Notes: generated by a model from the sequence alone, not told the origin. A DNA stretch of 64,000 nt from Primula veris (GCA_963682055.1 OY821745.1:5215501-5279500); one strand, 5' to 3'; positions 1 to 13,948 are shown, counted from the first letter of the stretch. Made by a program: numbers and translations.

Positions 1-652
1 TGCTGTGTTGAAATGAGAGGGGGAGGGCTGCCTTTTATAGATTCTAATGAAACCACAGCCATAAATGTTGGTCATCAATTCTGAGAGTTACACTCCCAGA
101 ATCCGCAGCATTTAATCTCATTCATTCCTAGCGTTTCTGTTGCTGGAAACTCTAGGGACTGCTTTGTATTTTATATAAAACTGCCTATTCGGGTTTGGAC
201 CCAAGACCCGAGACATTCCCCAAATCCCAAATCCCAAGCCCAAGCCCAACCCCGCGCCCGCGCCCGCGACTCAAGACACGAGCGAGTGCGCATGTGTGGT
301 ACATACTAATACTATTAGGTGTATGTGGACATGTTAATTTAATAACTACATGAGTTGGTATGATATATATATTGTAAAATTAACTCTTAATCTTCCAATA
401 TGGGATTATACTAAATGGTTTTCCTTTACCATTTCGGTTTTTCCAGATTTGAGCTTTCGAGACACCAACTTTGAAGCCACTTTGTATTCACACCCATTCT
501 CCAAATAGGTCATGTGATATACCGTTACGAACCTCGTCACACGGGCTACTCAAACACGTTGAGTACAATATAAAAAACTCAGCGCTGTCACATGAAATAA
601 TGACTCGAAGTTGATCCAGTGACCATTCGGAAACACCCATGTTTTTCCAACA
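1..652 (-). repeat. LTR fragment (copy 1), cut by the window edge
   Basis: The stretch ends on the plus strand in CCAACA, which read on the minus strand is a retrotransposon LTR start (TGTTGGAAAAACATG). The body matches 12.8-13.4 kb (same strand) and 13949-14330 (inverted), sharing the blocks around 'acacccattctcc', 'gatataccgtt' and 'gtgaccattcgg'. No protein-coding element lies beside it, so it looks like a solo LTR or the edge of an element outside the window. The GC-rich block at 230-280 is made of short CCCAAGCCCAA and CGCGCCCG repeats. Confidence 0.6.
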
Positions 653-3600
653 GGTTTTTCTTAACTTTCTTATAAAAAATTCTTCATGTGTGTCTTATAT
701 TTGATGGGCTTGTATACTCTTTGCATAAGTATGTGGCGGCCTGAGAAATCATTGGGGTTAAGGTAGGCGAGGAGGCACCATGTTAATTTCTTTTTTGTTT
801 CGGAAAGTACTAACGATAAGGAAACAAGGACGCAAAAGCAAGCTCAGCCTCTATAAAGAAACTGTTAATAGCCAAGCACGCAACTTCTAAACTCATGAAT
901 GGGATGCGGAACTCTCTTTATATAATCAGATTCTTTATAGAAGCTAAAAAACTTGTCAGTCTTTATCGCTGGTTACGAATTGGTAAAATAGCACGGTGCT
1001 CCAATGCAAACCCTCACTCCACTCCTCCCTTCGGTCGGCACATCATCACTCACCTGAACTATAAAGCTTTGATGCTTGTGACTATGTTATTTCATTCCAT
1101 AATCAAGAACAAGCCCATCAAACCTAAGATTAAGGATCAATGTTAAAATGAACCTAGAGTTTACTGTACTAGTGTACTGTGAGTTATACTTTCCAATACA
1201 TAATGCATGAATGTAATACAACTTTATGCGAAAATTGCGACTCCCGTGTTTCTTCTACAGAATTTTCTATATTTCTTGCTCTTCCTAACAACGCCTACCC
1301 CTTCCGAAAGTAGAGATCCTGAAACACGTCAACGAATACCTCATCTTTCTTCGATCTTATTTTTTGCTTTAAAGTAATTTTACAATAAATAGATTTGGCA
1401 TTTGATCTTGCTAATGACCTTTTTACTTTGGGCAAGTTCCTGAAAGCATTTCATATTAGACCCTACAAATAGCTATCATTTTCTTCAAAATATAGTTTAA
1501 CTAGACAAAAATATTGAATAGTGCATGTGTGAAGAAATTTCAACTAGCAAACTCACGCAAAGAAAATATAAATCAAGTAGCAATTGTTTTCGTGGTTATA
1601 AAATGAGGCTAGTCGGCTAGATATACTTTACCAAAATATTTGTTGATAGGAGACATTCTTGTCCAAGATGGTCAGTAAACCCGAGAATCTAGGGTTATGT
1701 TTTGCAGATTTTATGAAACATTTCACGGAATACCTATCTTGCCTTTTACGAATTGTACTTTTGTCTTCCAGTTGTAGTAAGTTTGGATTTTTTTTTTAAT
1801 AATTCTTACTTTATTCATGTGCCGAACTAAGGATGATATGATTGGGGCTGTAGAAAAAAAAATTATATTACAATTTTAAGAAAAGCAACGGTTTAAAATA
1901 ATCGCAATCCGAGTTTAAAATTATTCTGAAATGTTAGAAAAATCAAGTTGATAACCGTAAAAAACACAGTAAATTTAAAATTATAAAGATTTTTTTTTCT
2001 AAAATCAAAAGGAGGTATTCAAAGAGTATTTGTAGATTTTAAGAAGAAACGTAGATATATAAGGTTGTTATTGAAAATAAGAAGAAATGAAGTGTTACTC
2101 ATGTAACTAAATAAACATGAAATAAAAAAAAAAGTTACGATAATAAATAATTGAACCAATGATATCTTATTTAATTTTAATTAGCATTACCAACTAACCT
2201 AAGTATATTTATAACATAATTTTCAGAAATTTTACTTAGAAAAAAAAATAGTTTTTAAAAATTTTAGGATGATGAGTGCCTCACTGTTTATCCTGAACAC
2301 GTGTCTTTCATCATAAAATTCATCTTTCGATTACGTACATGGAGTACTGCTTTTTTATGTAATGATTACTTTGACCCTCTGCCACGCACTCATCTAGTAA
2401 ATAATTATACTATAATTACGTAGTATTGTCCACTAAATATTTTAATATTAGACCTCTAGAGTATGCAAAGTGAGGGAGCAACCTTAAGTTTATACGTGTT
2501 GTGAAATGCAATAATGTCTCATTAATTAAATTCTACTAGGACTAGCCACGAAATAGCAACGAGGAGTGTTAAGTTTGTCAACAATACTTGACTGTTGATA
2601 ATTTTTATAACAATGGACCCTTATTTTTAGGACTGGATCGATTACTGATAGGGAATAAGAATCGAGATATATTAGGGTTGTAACAACTTTGGACAGCCCA
2701 CTCTTACTCATCAATTAAAATTCTGGGAATGTAGCAACTATTATGCGTCGAAATTATAGATTACTTACGGATTCGTGGATGTTTGACATCCTCAATGCTA
2801 ATTAACGACTTAGTTTGAATGTTCACTGCATTTCTTTGCAAAATCCATACCCGGTATGTGACACAGACGGTCTGATGAAATGTTTTCCTTTCACAAAAAA
2901 GTGAGCATAAGTTGCATGCTGATATAATCGAGGTTTCGCATAATATTGAAGGTAGGAAGCGGATATTCGTTCATATGAACATAAGCAAAGAGTACTTCAT
3001 CTAAAACACCCATTTTTAATCTCTTTAATTCTTTTCTAAACAACAATCATGGATTCATGGACCATAATTTTCGAAGCTGAATAATTGTTGTCATAATATT
3101 TCATGCAGATTACATTATTCATGGACCATAATTTTCGAAGCTGAATAATTCATGGACCATTATTTATATACCCTTAGTCATGTGACATTTAATACCCTTC
3201 AGCCTTAGTCATGTGACATTTAATATTTTATAATCAAATTACGGATACAGAGTAGTAGTTTTTTTTATTAAAAAAAAATACGACAAATATTTAGAGACAC
3301 ATTTCAAAATGGAATAGTTTTGACAACGATTTAGGGATCGTCATCAGACATATCACGTTTCCTAGACTTTCTTTAAACAATCACAATTTATTGAGAAAAA
3401 TATCCATTGAAATGATTGTTGTGGTTGGTTACTCAACTAATTAATTGATAGTGAAGAACTGTAGAATAAGATAAAGCCACTTTCATAAAATAAGATTTTG
3501 TATAAGGAAATAATGTTTGATTTTATTTGGAAGGGAGCATATTATATATAATAATCTTTAGGTTGAAAAAATTGGTGATAAATAAATGGAGTATATATTT

Positions 3601-3806
3601 CCAAGTGGCAACCTAAATAATTCAGCCAAGCTGACATGATGGGAACCACATATATATAAGAAGGAAGGGTCCAGGTCAAAAAGATGGTGGTGCCCGATTA
3701 TATATATAGTAGGGTCATTTAAACCCACCACCAGTCCTTTTTTATTATGCCAGCAATGCTCCCTCTCTCTGTCTCTCTTATTTCTCTCCTCATCTTAACC
3801 ATATAC
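653..3806. other. AT-rich spacer, no gene seen
   Basis: No open frame here looks like a known protein and none is long. Two small local duplications are visible: 'catggaccataattttcg' at about 3058 and 3121, and 'cttagtcatgtgacattt' at about 3174 and 3204. Position 3640-3790 has TATA-like strings and a CT-rich stretch that resemble a plant promoter and leader, but no credible coding frame follows, so I do not call a gene. Confidence 0.5.
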
Positions 3807-4193
3807 TTCATCCCAAATAACTTTAACTAGTTTGTTTCCATTTTGTTAGTACAATTTCAAAATATTCCTTTTTTTTACTTTTTGTCATCACACATTTTTG
3901 TAAAATAAAATTATACCAATTTTGTTTTGTTTATTTGCATTAGTCAAATATAAATAATGTAATCTGACCCCCAAACTTTAAAATTCAGTCGTTAACTTCA
4001 TGCCAAATAACTTTAACTAGTTTGTTTCCATTTTGTTAGTACAATTTCAAAATATTCTTTTTTTTACTTTTTGTCATCACATATTTTTGTAAAACAAAAT
4101 TATACCAATTCCTATTTTGTTTTGTTTATTTGCATTAGTCAAATATAAATAATGTAATCTGACCCCCAAACTTTAAAATTCAGTCGTTAACTC
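3807..4193. repeat. Two-copy tandem duplication, about 200-bp unit
   Basis: The unit starting at about 3807 ('cccaaataactttaactag') is repeated from about 4007 with the same order of blocks and few differences. These are a T-run length change and a 6-bp 'ttccta' difference near 4110. The second copy ends at 'gttaactcacc'. No coding content. Confidence 0.85.
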
Positions 4194-7100
4194 ACCTGCG
4201 TGCCTGGTTAGATTAGCGGTTTCGTACACCTCTAAGTATATCTTTTTATTTCAAAAGCACATAAACGTTCGCTTTTATCCACCACCACTTTCCACTCTCT
4301 CTTCTCCGCCTCTCATCACTATCTATTAATTTTCTCATCACCACCTATCCATCTCACCTGTTGGTGCTGGTAGAGGGGCAATGTTACTTACTTGTCTCAA
4401 GTTCGCCATCAAACAACCCTACATAATCAAAATCCAATCGTTTCCACTTTAATGGTTTCGATTCTATCAAGCACAAGTTTTTATTTGAAAATAATATGGG
4501 TACTTATATACTAAGCAGGTTTAACTGAACTTGTTGGGACAGTAACATGGTTCACTTCGATATATCAGTTACTGCAATTCAATATAATAAGTTATCAGCA
4601 CGAAAATCAGATTTAAGAGTGTGATTGTCTTTGGATTCATCTAATAGACTAGTTGTTTCGGTACACTTTAGTATTCGCTTATGTAGAACAATTTTTGTGG
4701 GGGGTTTATTTCACATTTAATTATCTTATGAGTAAATAACAACGTAGATTTTCGTCACCAATTATATAAAAAAAGACTAGTTATTTTCGAGGTTCGATAA
4801 AACCTTTTGGGGTTGTGAGTGATTCGGTTGAAAGAACTGTTTGGATTGTACGTACCGTGACAACAATAATTCTAAATATAATTATCTTTATTTTGGTCTA
4901 ATGAACTAATTGCTTCCGATAGTGTCCATCTCTTGGTTTTCTTGTTGCACTTGTTCGGACTATGACTGTTTTCGTTTAATTTTTACTAAAAAAAGAAAGT
5001 GAGGTGATAAAGATGAGTGTCTTAGAAAGTATAAATGAAGAGGTGCGAGTTGTGGACTTCACTAAATGATTTAGTTTTTGATTATAAGTATGATTCTAAT
5101 TCGAATAAACAACATACTAGAGTTACTTAATTGTTTTTATCCTACAACATCTTCGTTGACATTGATTGATACACTAATTGCCTTGAAAAAAAAGGAACAT
5201 CGGCAAACTATGACATAATAAAAAAACAACAGTCATCGGAAAACAGTTTTCGAGATTTAATTATTTATTAATTTGGTCTCAAAGTTTATTTTCTTTTATA
5301 AATTTTATTTTCAAAGTGTTGTTAGTTCAATAACTAGGTTCTTTTGTCATGCCCGGGGCATGTGGATAGTCAATTCATATATCCATTTAGGGAGCGGTCT
5401 TCTTTTAGTCGGAGTTAAGGTAGAGTCTGTCAAAAATCGAAAAATAGAACTATTCTTTGGTGAAATTGATTCGAGAATATTGAAATCGGTTGTTACTTTG
5501 AGCCAATTTGAAAGTTCACTCGTCTGATTTGAATAACTTCGATAGGAGTGTAATGTGATTGTTTTACTGTTTAACATCTTACACCGCCATACAAATAACG
5601 AATTACATAATGAATTCTTTCTTCTTTAGCTATAATTTTTTTTAACTGAATTAAATAAATAAATAAATAAAAGTAGTAGAAGAATGTAAAAGACAAAACA
5701 AAGTACCTTCTAAAAAATAAACAATGAAAAGATCTTAATAAACAACGTAATCCTGGAGAAAAATTAACACTTACAAAAAGTACATTTGTTATGCTAAAGA
5801 AAGTATCATGCTAGAAAAAAAATCTTGTTATGTTTAATAAAATAGTTTGTTGATGAAGTTAGAAATGAAATATGGAAATAAATAAAATAAAATGTTGATA
5901 TACTTATTTTCTTAACAAAATATTTACTATAGATTTACATAGTTTTCTTTTCAAATCCCTCCAAAAAATACTTCCATATGGTCACATAAAATTAATAATA
6001 TTTCTAATAGTTATGAAATGAGTTACGTTAATTATCAGGGACGTTAGCTTCTCACTAAAAAAACATGTTGAGAATTACAAATATATACTACTAGTATTAT
6101 TAATCATAATATGGTTATCCACCTTTTCCCAGCTTAATATTTTTGTAAGCTGGTTTAGGCAGTAACCATCAGCTAGGCCACACCACCTGACCGACACCTT
6201 GACCATAATGTTATTGGACCCACACATGATTCACGAAAAAAAGATACATATCATTTTTACATTCTAAAATATTTACTTTAAAACTATCTATTGAAACTAA
6301 AATTAAACTGTTTGGTTCACCTATGTTTCTAGATTTGATACAACCATTGATTTGGTACTGGAACTTGAATTCAGGATACTTCAAATCTTCATATATAGTA
6401 CATGATATATAATACATCTATTAAGAATTTTGCTTTTTGTCCAAATAGTCACTAACTTGCGTACACTGTTCGTGATCAGACGGTGTATATATGGTGTCGA
6501 GTTAAATTCAACTATGACTTTATTACTTTGAAGTAGAAGATCTAAAATTAAATTAAATGAAAATAAAAAGAAAGAGAAATGGAAATGGAAATACGATATA
6601 TAAACAATCAACAATATATAATGTGACAATTATACATTGAGCATTTAGCTGGAAAGAACATATGTACATTTTTTGTATTGCCAACATACATATATGAGGT
6701 CGCTAAGTTTTATTTCGTACGATTACCTCGTTTCTTTATGTAAGTAGTTAAGTATTTAAGATTTTCCTCTAAAGTAACACTTTCTTTGATTAAAAATGTC
6801 ATGAATTTTACTTAGGATACAAAGGTCGATGGGGTGAGCCATTGCGGTGGCAGACTAGCAGTAGAGGCTAGGGTGGGAGATGTCGTCGGGAGGATAGATA
6901 GAGGAGATAGATACATGCCTACTCGGATGTGTTGCTACGGTAGTGTTCTATGTATTCATCTCAAATTTTATTCGTTCTTTAGGATTATGGTGGGCTATAT
7001 AAAGGAAACTTATTTTGCATTCTGTCCTCGACTTGAATGCTAATTTGGTGAAATGCCAGTAGAGTATCAATATATGATCAGAAATATCATTTCCAGAATA

Positions 7101-7968
7101 TGACTCAATGTGAACTGAATTTTAAGTTTGTTACCACTTGGGCATTCATGATTTACCCATCAAATTTCCTGATATTAATTGCATTACTATAGAAGGAAAA
7201 GTATTTGTGTAACAGTGTAATGGTTGTAACAATAGTGAACTAGTGAAGACAGCTATATATGCAATCTTGTGTAGTAGGTTGTGAGAAATATATATATATA
7301 TATATATATGAGTGATATGACAGAGAAAAGAAGAAAGTATGAATGCCACCTAGTGGACTGCCGCTCTTGCACTGTTCTTTTTCCTTACTTTCAATCAATT
7401 ACCAGACATTTGTGGTCCTTCTCTTTTAACACAAGCATACATAAATACAGATGTACTATATTTGGAGTAACAATTGTAGCTAGTTGTATATTAGCTATTT
7501 TATTTGTTTTTACTATTGACATGTGTTTAACATAGACTCTAAATATAATTGAAAGGATTTGTAAATACTTGTGCAGGTAAATGCATGAAAAGAGAGCACT
7601 TTGTATCAGATGGCTATATAAAATGTTATAGAGTCTATCCCACAGTTGATTCATGAATCGGGCTTCAAATTATATTGCATAGTATAAATTAATCAAGCAA
7701 CTTATAAATACTAGTATATATATAGAATGAAATGTTTTAGGTAAAAAGAAAAACACAAGCAATCCCATGTCTTAAATTCCAAACCCTAAAAAAGCATTGA
7801 GAATAAGGCAACAAGACACATGAATAATTAACCACACCAAAAAAAAAAAAAAAAAGTCTTTTCAAGTACTTAAGAGGAAAAAACTTAAAGGACGCGTTTT
7901 AAGAGGAAGCAAGTTAAACCTCATCATCATGTGTATAACAAATCAAATCACACAATGGGGACTCCTGG
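4194..7968. other. AT-rich spacer, no gene seen
   Basis: Short random frames only. There is an AT dinucleotide run at about 7289-7309 and a 16-base A-run near 7840. The part next to 7969 is the 3' flank of the TCP gene on the minus strand. I see no RNA gene. Confidence 0.5.
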
Positions 7969-8967
7969 CTATGAATGCCCGTTAGTAGTATCATGTCGAT
8001 CATCGACTTCTGAGTGATGTGATTGGGCTATATTTCCTTGAGAATCCGAAACTGTATTTCCGGAACGGTACTGATTTAGTCCTGCAAACAACCCTAATTG
8101 TCCTTGATTTGTACTAGTATCACCACCACCAAAACTGATTCCCGCACCCATCTGCTGAGTTGGCAGAAGGGCGACGGGGGTAGGGAAGTTCATAAAATGT
8201 AACCCACCGCCAGCCACAGCGCCTCTATACAAGGTGTTGTTGTTGACGGTTGGAAATGTCCATATTGGGTCTTGCGTGTTGGAGTTTGCCACCATCCAAA
8301 CGTTTGCCGGGATGGTGGCATGGTTGGCGGCTGCAGGCATCGCCCCGGCCGTCGACTGTAACAGATAACCACCCATATGTTGTTGATGGTGACTCGTCGG
8401 GAATTCTTGTTCCTCCGTAATTTCCCTCTTACGTTCAAGTTCCGTGATGATCTCCCTCTCCTCCTTGGCAAGGGGTGATGGATTTGTGTTTGGATCCGCG
8501 GATTGGAAGTTCCACCTCTGGGTGATCGGAAAATTAGGGTTGAAGTAGGACGATGATGTAGAGGGCCGAAGTTGGGACATGGTAGAGCCGGAGCTGCGCA
8601 GGGAGATGTTGAGAGAAGTAAAATTGGCAGGGATAGTCCCCGTGCCTGTGGCAGCAACTACAGCAGGCTCTGCCTGCTGTAGTAGCCACTCGATGGTTTC
8701 CCCATCAGTCTTGTGTCCCAGCTCACGTGTGAGCTGAAACACTCTAGCTGCGCATACTGCTGGCATGCGTATGCGCCTACCGCGACCGTCCACCTTCGTG
8801 TGGCGGTCCTTTGTGGAAGCCCGTTTCGGAGGCTTTTTCAGAGAAGTCTCCGATGATTCCCCAGCGGCTACAGTCACGGCCAAAGCTGTTGTATCGGCTT
8901 GGTAGTTTTGGTTTTGTTCTTCGTTGTCCTCTTTCTTTTCTAGGAGTTGAAATGGGAAATTCATCAT
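7969..8967 (-). CDS. Class I TCP transcription factor, TCP14/15-like
   Basis: Intact 332-residue single-exon protein. Residues about 48-107 form the TCP basic helix-loop-helix domain: a basic stretch [17 protein letters not shown], helix I around [14 protein letters not shown], and helix II around [24 protein letters not shown]. The short basic region marks class I (PCF) proteins. The following [14 protein letters not shown] is typical of the TCP14/15/8 group. Cys72, position 20 of the domain, is the cysteine known to make class I TCPs redox-sensitive. The family binds GTGGGNCC-type sites as dimers in the nucleus and regulates cell division, growth, germination and immunity. The N-terminus is acidic/Gln-rich. 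The C-terminus is low complexity, rich in Gly, Asn, Gln and Thr, and has a His-rich end. ATG 8967 is followed at once by a second ATG at 8964; either could be used. The family is usually intronless, as here. Exact orthology within class I is not proven by eye. Confidence 0.95.
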   Translation of the reverse strand: MMNFPFQLLEKKEDNEEQNQNYQADTTALAVTVAAGESSETSLKKPPKRASTKDRHTKVDGRGRRIRMPAVCAARVFQLTRELGHKTDGETIEWLLQQAEPAVVAATGTGTIPANFTSLNISLRSSGSTMSQLRPSTSSSYFNPNFPITQRWNFQSADPNTNPSPLAKEEREIITELERKREITEEQEFPTSHHQQHMGGYLLQSTAGAMPAAANHATIPANVWMVANSNTQDPIWTFPTVNNNTLYRGAVAGGGLHFMNFPTPVALLPTQQMGAGISFGGGDTSTNQGQLGLFAGLNQYRSGNTVSDSQGNIAQSHHSEVDDRHDTTNGHS

Positions 8968-9200
8968 TTGATCACATGTGATAAATTCTCCTTTGTTTTC
9001 TCGCTATCTTACCCTTTGCTCTAGTGATGGGAAATTATTTTAATCTATGGTGGGTCTATCTGTATCACTCCCTTTTCTCTGTATATTAAATTATTTGGAT
9101 ACTGTGAGAAGGAAAGAGGGGATAATTGAAAGGATAGCAAGCTCTAAAGCAACGAATATAATGATATATATGGGGGTGCTTTTAAAATGAAAATGTATTT
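8968..9200 (-). promoter_or_regulatory. Putative core promoter and 5' leader of the TCP gene
   Basis: On the minus strand a TATA-like string (TATATATCAT) lies at about 9160-9170, roughly 195 bp before the ATG at 8967. The region between is AT-rich without a long open frame, as expected for a leader. The transcription start is inferred only from the TATA position. Confidence 0.35.
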
Positions 9201-9951
9201 TTTTGGACAAAAAGTACTTACTCGTATTGAATAAGCTTTACAGGTCTTGCATTTTATTTCTTTGCCTTTAATGAAATCCAAATTGGCATCCTTCTTTTGT
9301 TATTTTAGGCTATAAAATATCCGAGTAGTTTCTTTTTTTTTTGTTTTTTTATCATTGGAGTGGTGTTTTGCATGGTTGTCACATATACATTTCAAGGCTG
9401 TAATAATGATGTGGTGTGTAGAAGTCGCATTGTTAAGGAAAATGATGCACCTAATAAAGATTTTACACTATCAATACTTTCTTTGCATAAGTACGTTGTA
9501 TCCTCACATGAAAACTGAAATTACAAGACGTTAATCACTCTTAATCTTAGTCTTAGCAATTGTTTACTTTAAAAATCTAGTGAGGGACTTTACTTTAGTC
9601 TTAGCAATTAGCAACTGTTATTATAAATGTTAGAAACTCGCCTTTCTAGCATAATCGTTTAATAAATGAGAATTGCTTTAACTTGAAAATCTATTCCTAA
9701 AACTTAGCTTTATCAATTATACAATTTTTTTGACAGGAAAATTGTATAGTTAAGTCGTTCACACAAAAATAAATAAATAAAGGTTTTCACATTAGCCTAC
9801 CAAAATAAGTTCTCATGTTATACATTTACTATAAGATCCCGGGATGCAAATGTCCATCATTTTGTTAATTGCAACTTATTCTTAGCTTAGGTTTTTGCAA
9901 AATGTTTGTTTGCCTCTCTGCCTGATCAGTTTTGCTAAAGCTTAATTAGTA
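9201..9951. other. Spacer upstream of the TCP gene, no gene seen
   Basis: AT-rich sequence with T-runs at about 9331-9350. Probably contains distal promoter sequence of the minus-strand TCP gene, but I recognise no specific element. Confidence 0.4.
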
Positions 9952-10192
9952 CTCTATCGTTCAAATTAATTGTTCAATACGAAACTATATGCAATTTTAA
10001 TCGGTCAATAACTTGAATCAAAATTCTCGAAATGAAAATTTTCAAAAGTTAATAATATAGTTCAAAGTTCAAACATTAAATTATATGATTTAGTTTTAAA
10101 AAATGTTATTTTGATAATTTTAATATATCTTATAATCCGATTAAAATTAAACTTAATTTCGTAAAAAGATAATTAATATTCTATTTTCACAA
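9952..10192. mobile_element. Stowaway-like MITE (decayed)
   Basis: The left end reads TA then CTCTATCGTTCAAATTAATTG, a Stowaway terminal repeat form. The right end is a degraded inverted match ('gataattaatattctatt'). Subterminal 'tatgcaattttaatcggtca' and its inverted partner near 10135 match the better preserved Stowaway at 62099-62330, so the two are one family. Non-autonomous, no coding capacity. Confidence 0.6.
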
Positions 10193-12179
10193 CTTAAAAG
10201 GAATAAGAAACATTTTTTTTTTCTAATGAGAGCTTGAATTTTGGCAGCTTATAAGCAAACAAGCACTCTATTACATCATGGTCTATTACATCATGGTGGT
10301 ACACTTGTACATGTACAGTGCTTGTGGTTCAGGATTCCACGTGAGGGTGCTAAAAATATCATTAATTCTATATAGACAATGGTGGCCTAAGTAGGTCCTG
10401 ACCCAAGTCAAAAATATTATGTGACTCGTTAAGAAAATAATGACCCAAGGGTCCCATCTCATTCATGCAATCCATCTTTCAAGCTGTTTTGCAACTTTTG
10501 TAGAAAAGAAATTCGAACTTTGGGATTCATTAAGAGTGTATCTCATTTTCTACTTCCCATAATTTTTTTAAAACTTTTTAAAAATGGAATTTACCAATTG
10601 ATTAATGGCTAGTCTCATTGTTGTCATTTGGTGCTAGCTACAGACATTCTTTTGCATGTATAAAAAGATTCTCTTAGCACAATACACAAACACAGTAAGA
10701 TTTGTACTGTGATAAATACCACGTACACAATACTGTGGAAGTGAGAAACTCATGTAATCTTGATAAACGCTTGTTTTGTTATATATGTATCCTCAAGTGC
10801 TTAGTGAAGAGATCGCAGACAAATGTTCTCGAACTCTTCACGTATAAATTGACTCAAGCTAAAATTAAATCACTACGAAGGCTAATCGAATTAAGCCGCG
10901 GCTTGCTCTTATTTTCTTTTAACTAAACGTGCTTTGTGTTTTCCTTTGCCTTCTTTGGCCAAAACTAGCACGATACATATGTGATGAGTGATGACAGTAG
11001 CATGTGTTTATAAATGCTTTCCCGTCTAAGTTACATGTTCAACTTATAGTCTTAGTGCCATCATATAGTTATGAAAATTGGAATGAAATTCACGCTACAT
11101 TATTTTATCAAAACGAAAATGCAATCCAGATTGATGTTTGAGACATTAATCTAAGGAAAAATGATCACTTAGTACATAATTTAATATCTAATGGAAACAC
11201 CTTAAAAGTTCTATTTTGTAACACCGTGCACCATATTAGCGATGCCTCCACCGTTGCTCCCACTCCCGTTCTTGCAACTAAAAGAACAGATTGTTGGTAC
11301 CTCAAATTTATCATATTTATACATGCATGAAACATTAGTCTGATAAAATTTTCTCTCCCACTCCATTTTTGACTTAAATTAAGCTTGTTTCCTTCTACAT
11401 GTAATTTCATTCAGATAAATGGAGCCTTCTTAGTAGTATTTCATAGAATGTTTTTGGTAAATGAACCTAGAAAAAGGCTTAATTGTTTGTTCCATTAGAT
11501 AGCTATAAGGTGGACCATTGCCAACTATGTTTATGGCTTCTATATCAACTACGTACAGGCCGTGTCCACTTTTCTATGATGATTATTGTTTGTTGGCAAA
11601 CCAATAGAGACCACGTTTAGGGACCACAATTGAGTTTTTATATATACGTGTGTGTGTTTTAGTAGGTATGTCTCACATATATCATGAGTTGTATAATCAA
11701 GGGGAAGCTAAGTGCATGTCATCGGGGTGACGAGACCTGCATAATTCTGAAAATTCTGAATTTTTAATTTTTGACCATGTAATTTCACTAAAATACGTTA
11801 AAAACAATGATTTGTCATCGTTCATTTTAGAAACGATGATTTGACACCCCCACAACGATTCATGTCTTGGCCCCTACTTGTATTATTGTTGTTCAACCCG
11901 ACCAGACAGTGTAGTGAAGAGGAGAAGAAAGGACTATTGAGCACATGGGCATTTGTAGCATCTTTAGAGAGAAATGAGGAGTTTTATTTATCTTCATGTG
12001 AAAGATCTCTATTGTATAATAAATTGATTCAGGTCGAATTGGTACAGTACTATCTTTGGGTCGTTAGGTTGTGTCAATACCGTATCAAAAAAACTTTGTA
12101 CATGAGATTCCATGAAGTAATTGTTGGTTTTCGTGTACGAAATAACAATTATACAATAATAAATGACTAAACAGAAATG
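10193..12179. other. Spacer, no gene seen
   Basis: AT-rich. An open frame at 11841-12170 (109 codons) has no recognisable domain and unremarkable composition, so I treat it as chance. A direct duplication 'tattacatcatggt' lies at about 10270-10297. Confidence 0.45.
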
Positions 12180-13402
12180 ATCAAAAATCAGTGTAATCTT
12201 TATTAATTTCGAATTGGAATTGAAATTACAGATTATAACATGTATGTACTGAATTTAAATTAAAGCAAACGTTATTCAGATTATTATTAATTAATAATCT
12301 GATGTACTGAATTGCAATAAATAGAAACTGCCGGACTGGAAAGTATAGACTTAACAGCCGGACTGTTCTAATTGAAATTGAAATTACATGACTGAATAGA
12401 AACTATTCTAATTACAGAATTAAATTACAGAATTGAAATTACATAATAAAACATTACTTTAACGAAATTACAGAAAGGTAAAAACAGAATTGAAAAGTTA
12501 CAGCTAAGTACAAAAAATTAAAATACTGAAATAAAAATGCAGAAATGTAAATTGCAGAATTTAAATTGCGGTATTAAAGTACTTAATTGAAAAGACAGAA
12601 AAAATAAAAGGCGAGGCGACTGTTAGACAGTCTGCCCTTAACCGATATTCGTCCAACCAGCTTAAGGTTTCTGGTTGCGTTGGCGTTTCGATTCCAAGGT
12701 ATAACGTCTCGGATGACTCGCCGAAAACTGGCGACGAGTCAAGATCGAGCTGTTGGTGGGTGGTTCTCTCTGATTCTAATATGCTATGAGAAAAAATATG
12801 TATGCTGTTTTCAGAATAAAAAATGTGTGTTTAGAGAGAGTGAATTCGTGTTTTGAATGAGAGGTGGAGGTTGCCTCTTACAGAGAATTCTGAAACCGTA
12901 GTCTTTAATGTGGTCATTTACCTTACTGAAACTTTAGGGACTGCTCTTGTAAATATACAAAAGTCCATTTTTCAGTTTAGACCCGAGACAAATCCCGCGT
13001 CCCGAGATCCGAGCGAGCACGCACTCTTACACACTAACACACTCATGGGTATGTGAACATGATAGTTTAAAAACTACATGGGATTGACTTGTATTTATAT
13101 TGTAAAAATCACTCATGATTTTACAATGTGGGATAACGCTCATGGTTTAAATCCCATCTCCTTTTCAATTTTTCAGCATTGGTTTTTATTCCTCTTTCGA
13201 GTACCAACCTTTGAGGCCAGTTATCATTCACACCCATTCTCCGAATAGGTCATGCGATATACCGTTGTGAAGCTCGTCGCACGAGATACTCAAAACGCTT
13301 TGAGTACGGCTTCAGAAATTCTGAGTTGTCGCATCGAATATTGACTCAAAAATGCTCCATTGACCACTCGGAACACCCATGTTTAAAACATGTTTTCCAA
13401 CA
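12180..13402 (-). repeat. LTR retrotransposon remnant (LTR copy 2)
   Basis: Ends on the plus strand at 13402 in TTTTCCAACA and matches copy 1 (1-652) across about 550 bp. Further left (12600-12850) it continues past what copy 1 shows in this window. The part at 12180-12600 is rich in short 'acagaattgaaattac' blocks, and its 'gaaactgccggactgg' segment matches, inverted, the copy at 13949-14573. No gag or pol frame is left. It is a Ty1-copia-like LTR by its TGTTGGAAAA end; the lineage is not determined. Confidence 0.6.
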
Positions 13403-13948
13403 GTAATCACACAAGAAATCGGCCTACAACATACAATCAAATTTGGTGGTACGAGACGTTTGGCATTACCAAACCAATTTTATAAATGATATGGGGAAAC
13501 ACCATTTATTTTTTTGGCAAATTATGCAGCAATAATTTATAATGGTTTCCAACTATATAAAATACAATTGAGCGAAAAAGCATCATTGACATATTTTTAG
13601 ATTTACGTACTGACGTACAGACTGATAAAAATTGAGATGTTTGATTACACTGATGTTGAAGCGAAAGGTTTTGTTCTTTGCTGAATAAAAACTGTCATCG
13701 TAAAGCTCATTTGTTAATTTTGATGTCCATTGGACTAAAATTTGCTTTCCTAGCTGTTAGATAATTTCACTTTTTGAAAATTAGTTTCATTAAATTTCAT
13801 AATGGGCATTGTTTCAACTTTCAGATATATTTAGGTGTCTGTGGAAGAGTGGAAAAACCTAATGATCGGAGTAGATCAAAATAATGATCAGTATTCTTTC
13901 TGATGAAATAAGTCGTAGCAAAACAACTTCATTGATCCAAGAAAGTAA
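13403..13948. other. Spacer between inverted LTR copies
   Basis: AT-rich, no coding frame and no recognisable repeat. It is bounded by the 5' ends of two LTRs facing each other (13402 and 13949). Confidence 0.4.

Noticed and set aside
5273..5577. Paired open frames on both strands
   Set aside because: The plus-strand frame lacks an ATG start and neither frame has a recognisable motif. Opposite-strand coincidence in a less AT-rich patch.
8190..8657. 155-codon minus-strand frame inside the TCP gene
   Set aside because: It overlaps the TCP coding sequence in another frame and shows only composition-driven Pro/Arg-rich sequence; it is a shadow frame.
11841..12170. 109-codon plus-strand frame with a signal-peptide-like start
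   Set aside because: The hydrophobic start is short, the rest has no recognisable family or repeat, and the surroundings are element debris; chance is likelier.
1..13402. LTR copies 1 and 2 as the two ends of one giant element enclosing the TCP gene
   Set aside because: They are in the same orientation and about 12 kb apart, but no primer site, gag or pol lies between. The sequence between includes an intact single-copy-type gene, and the copies look too diverged. Independent insertions fit better.
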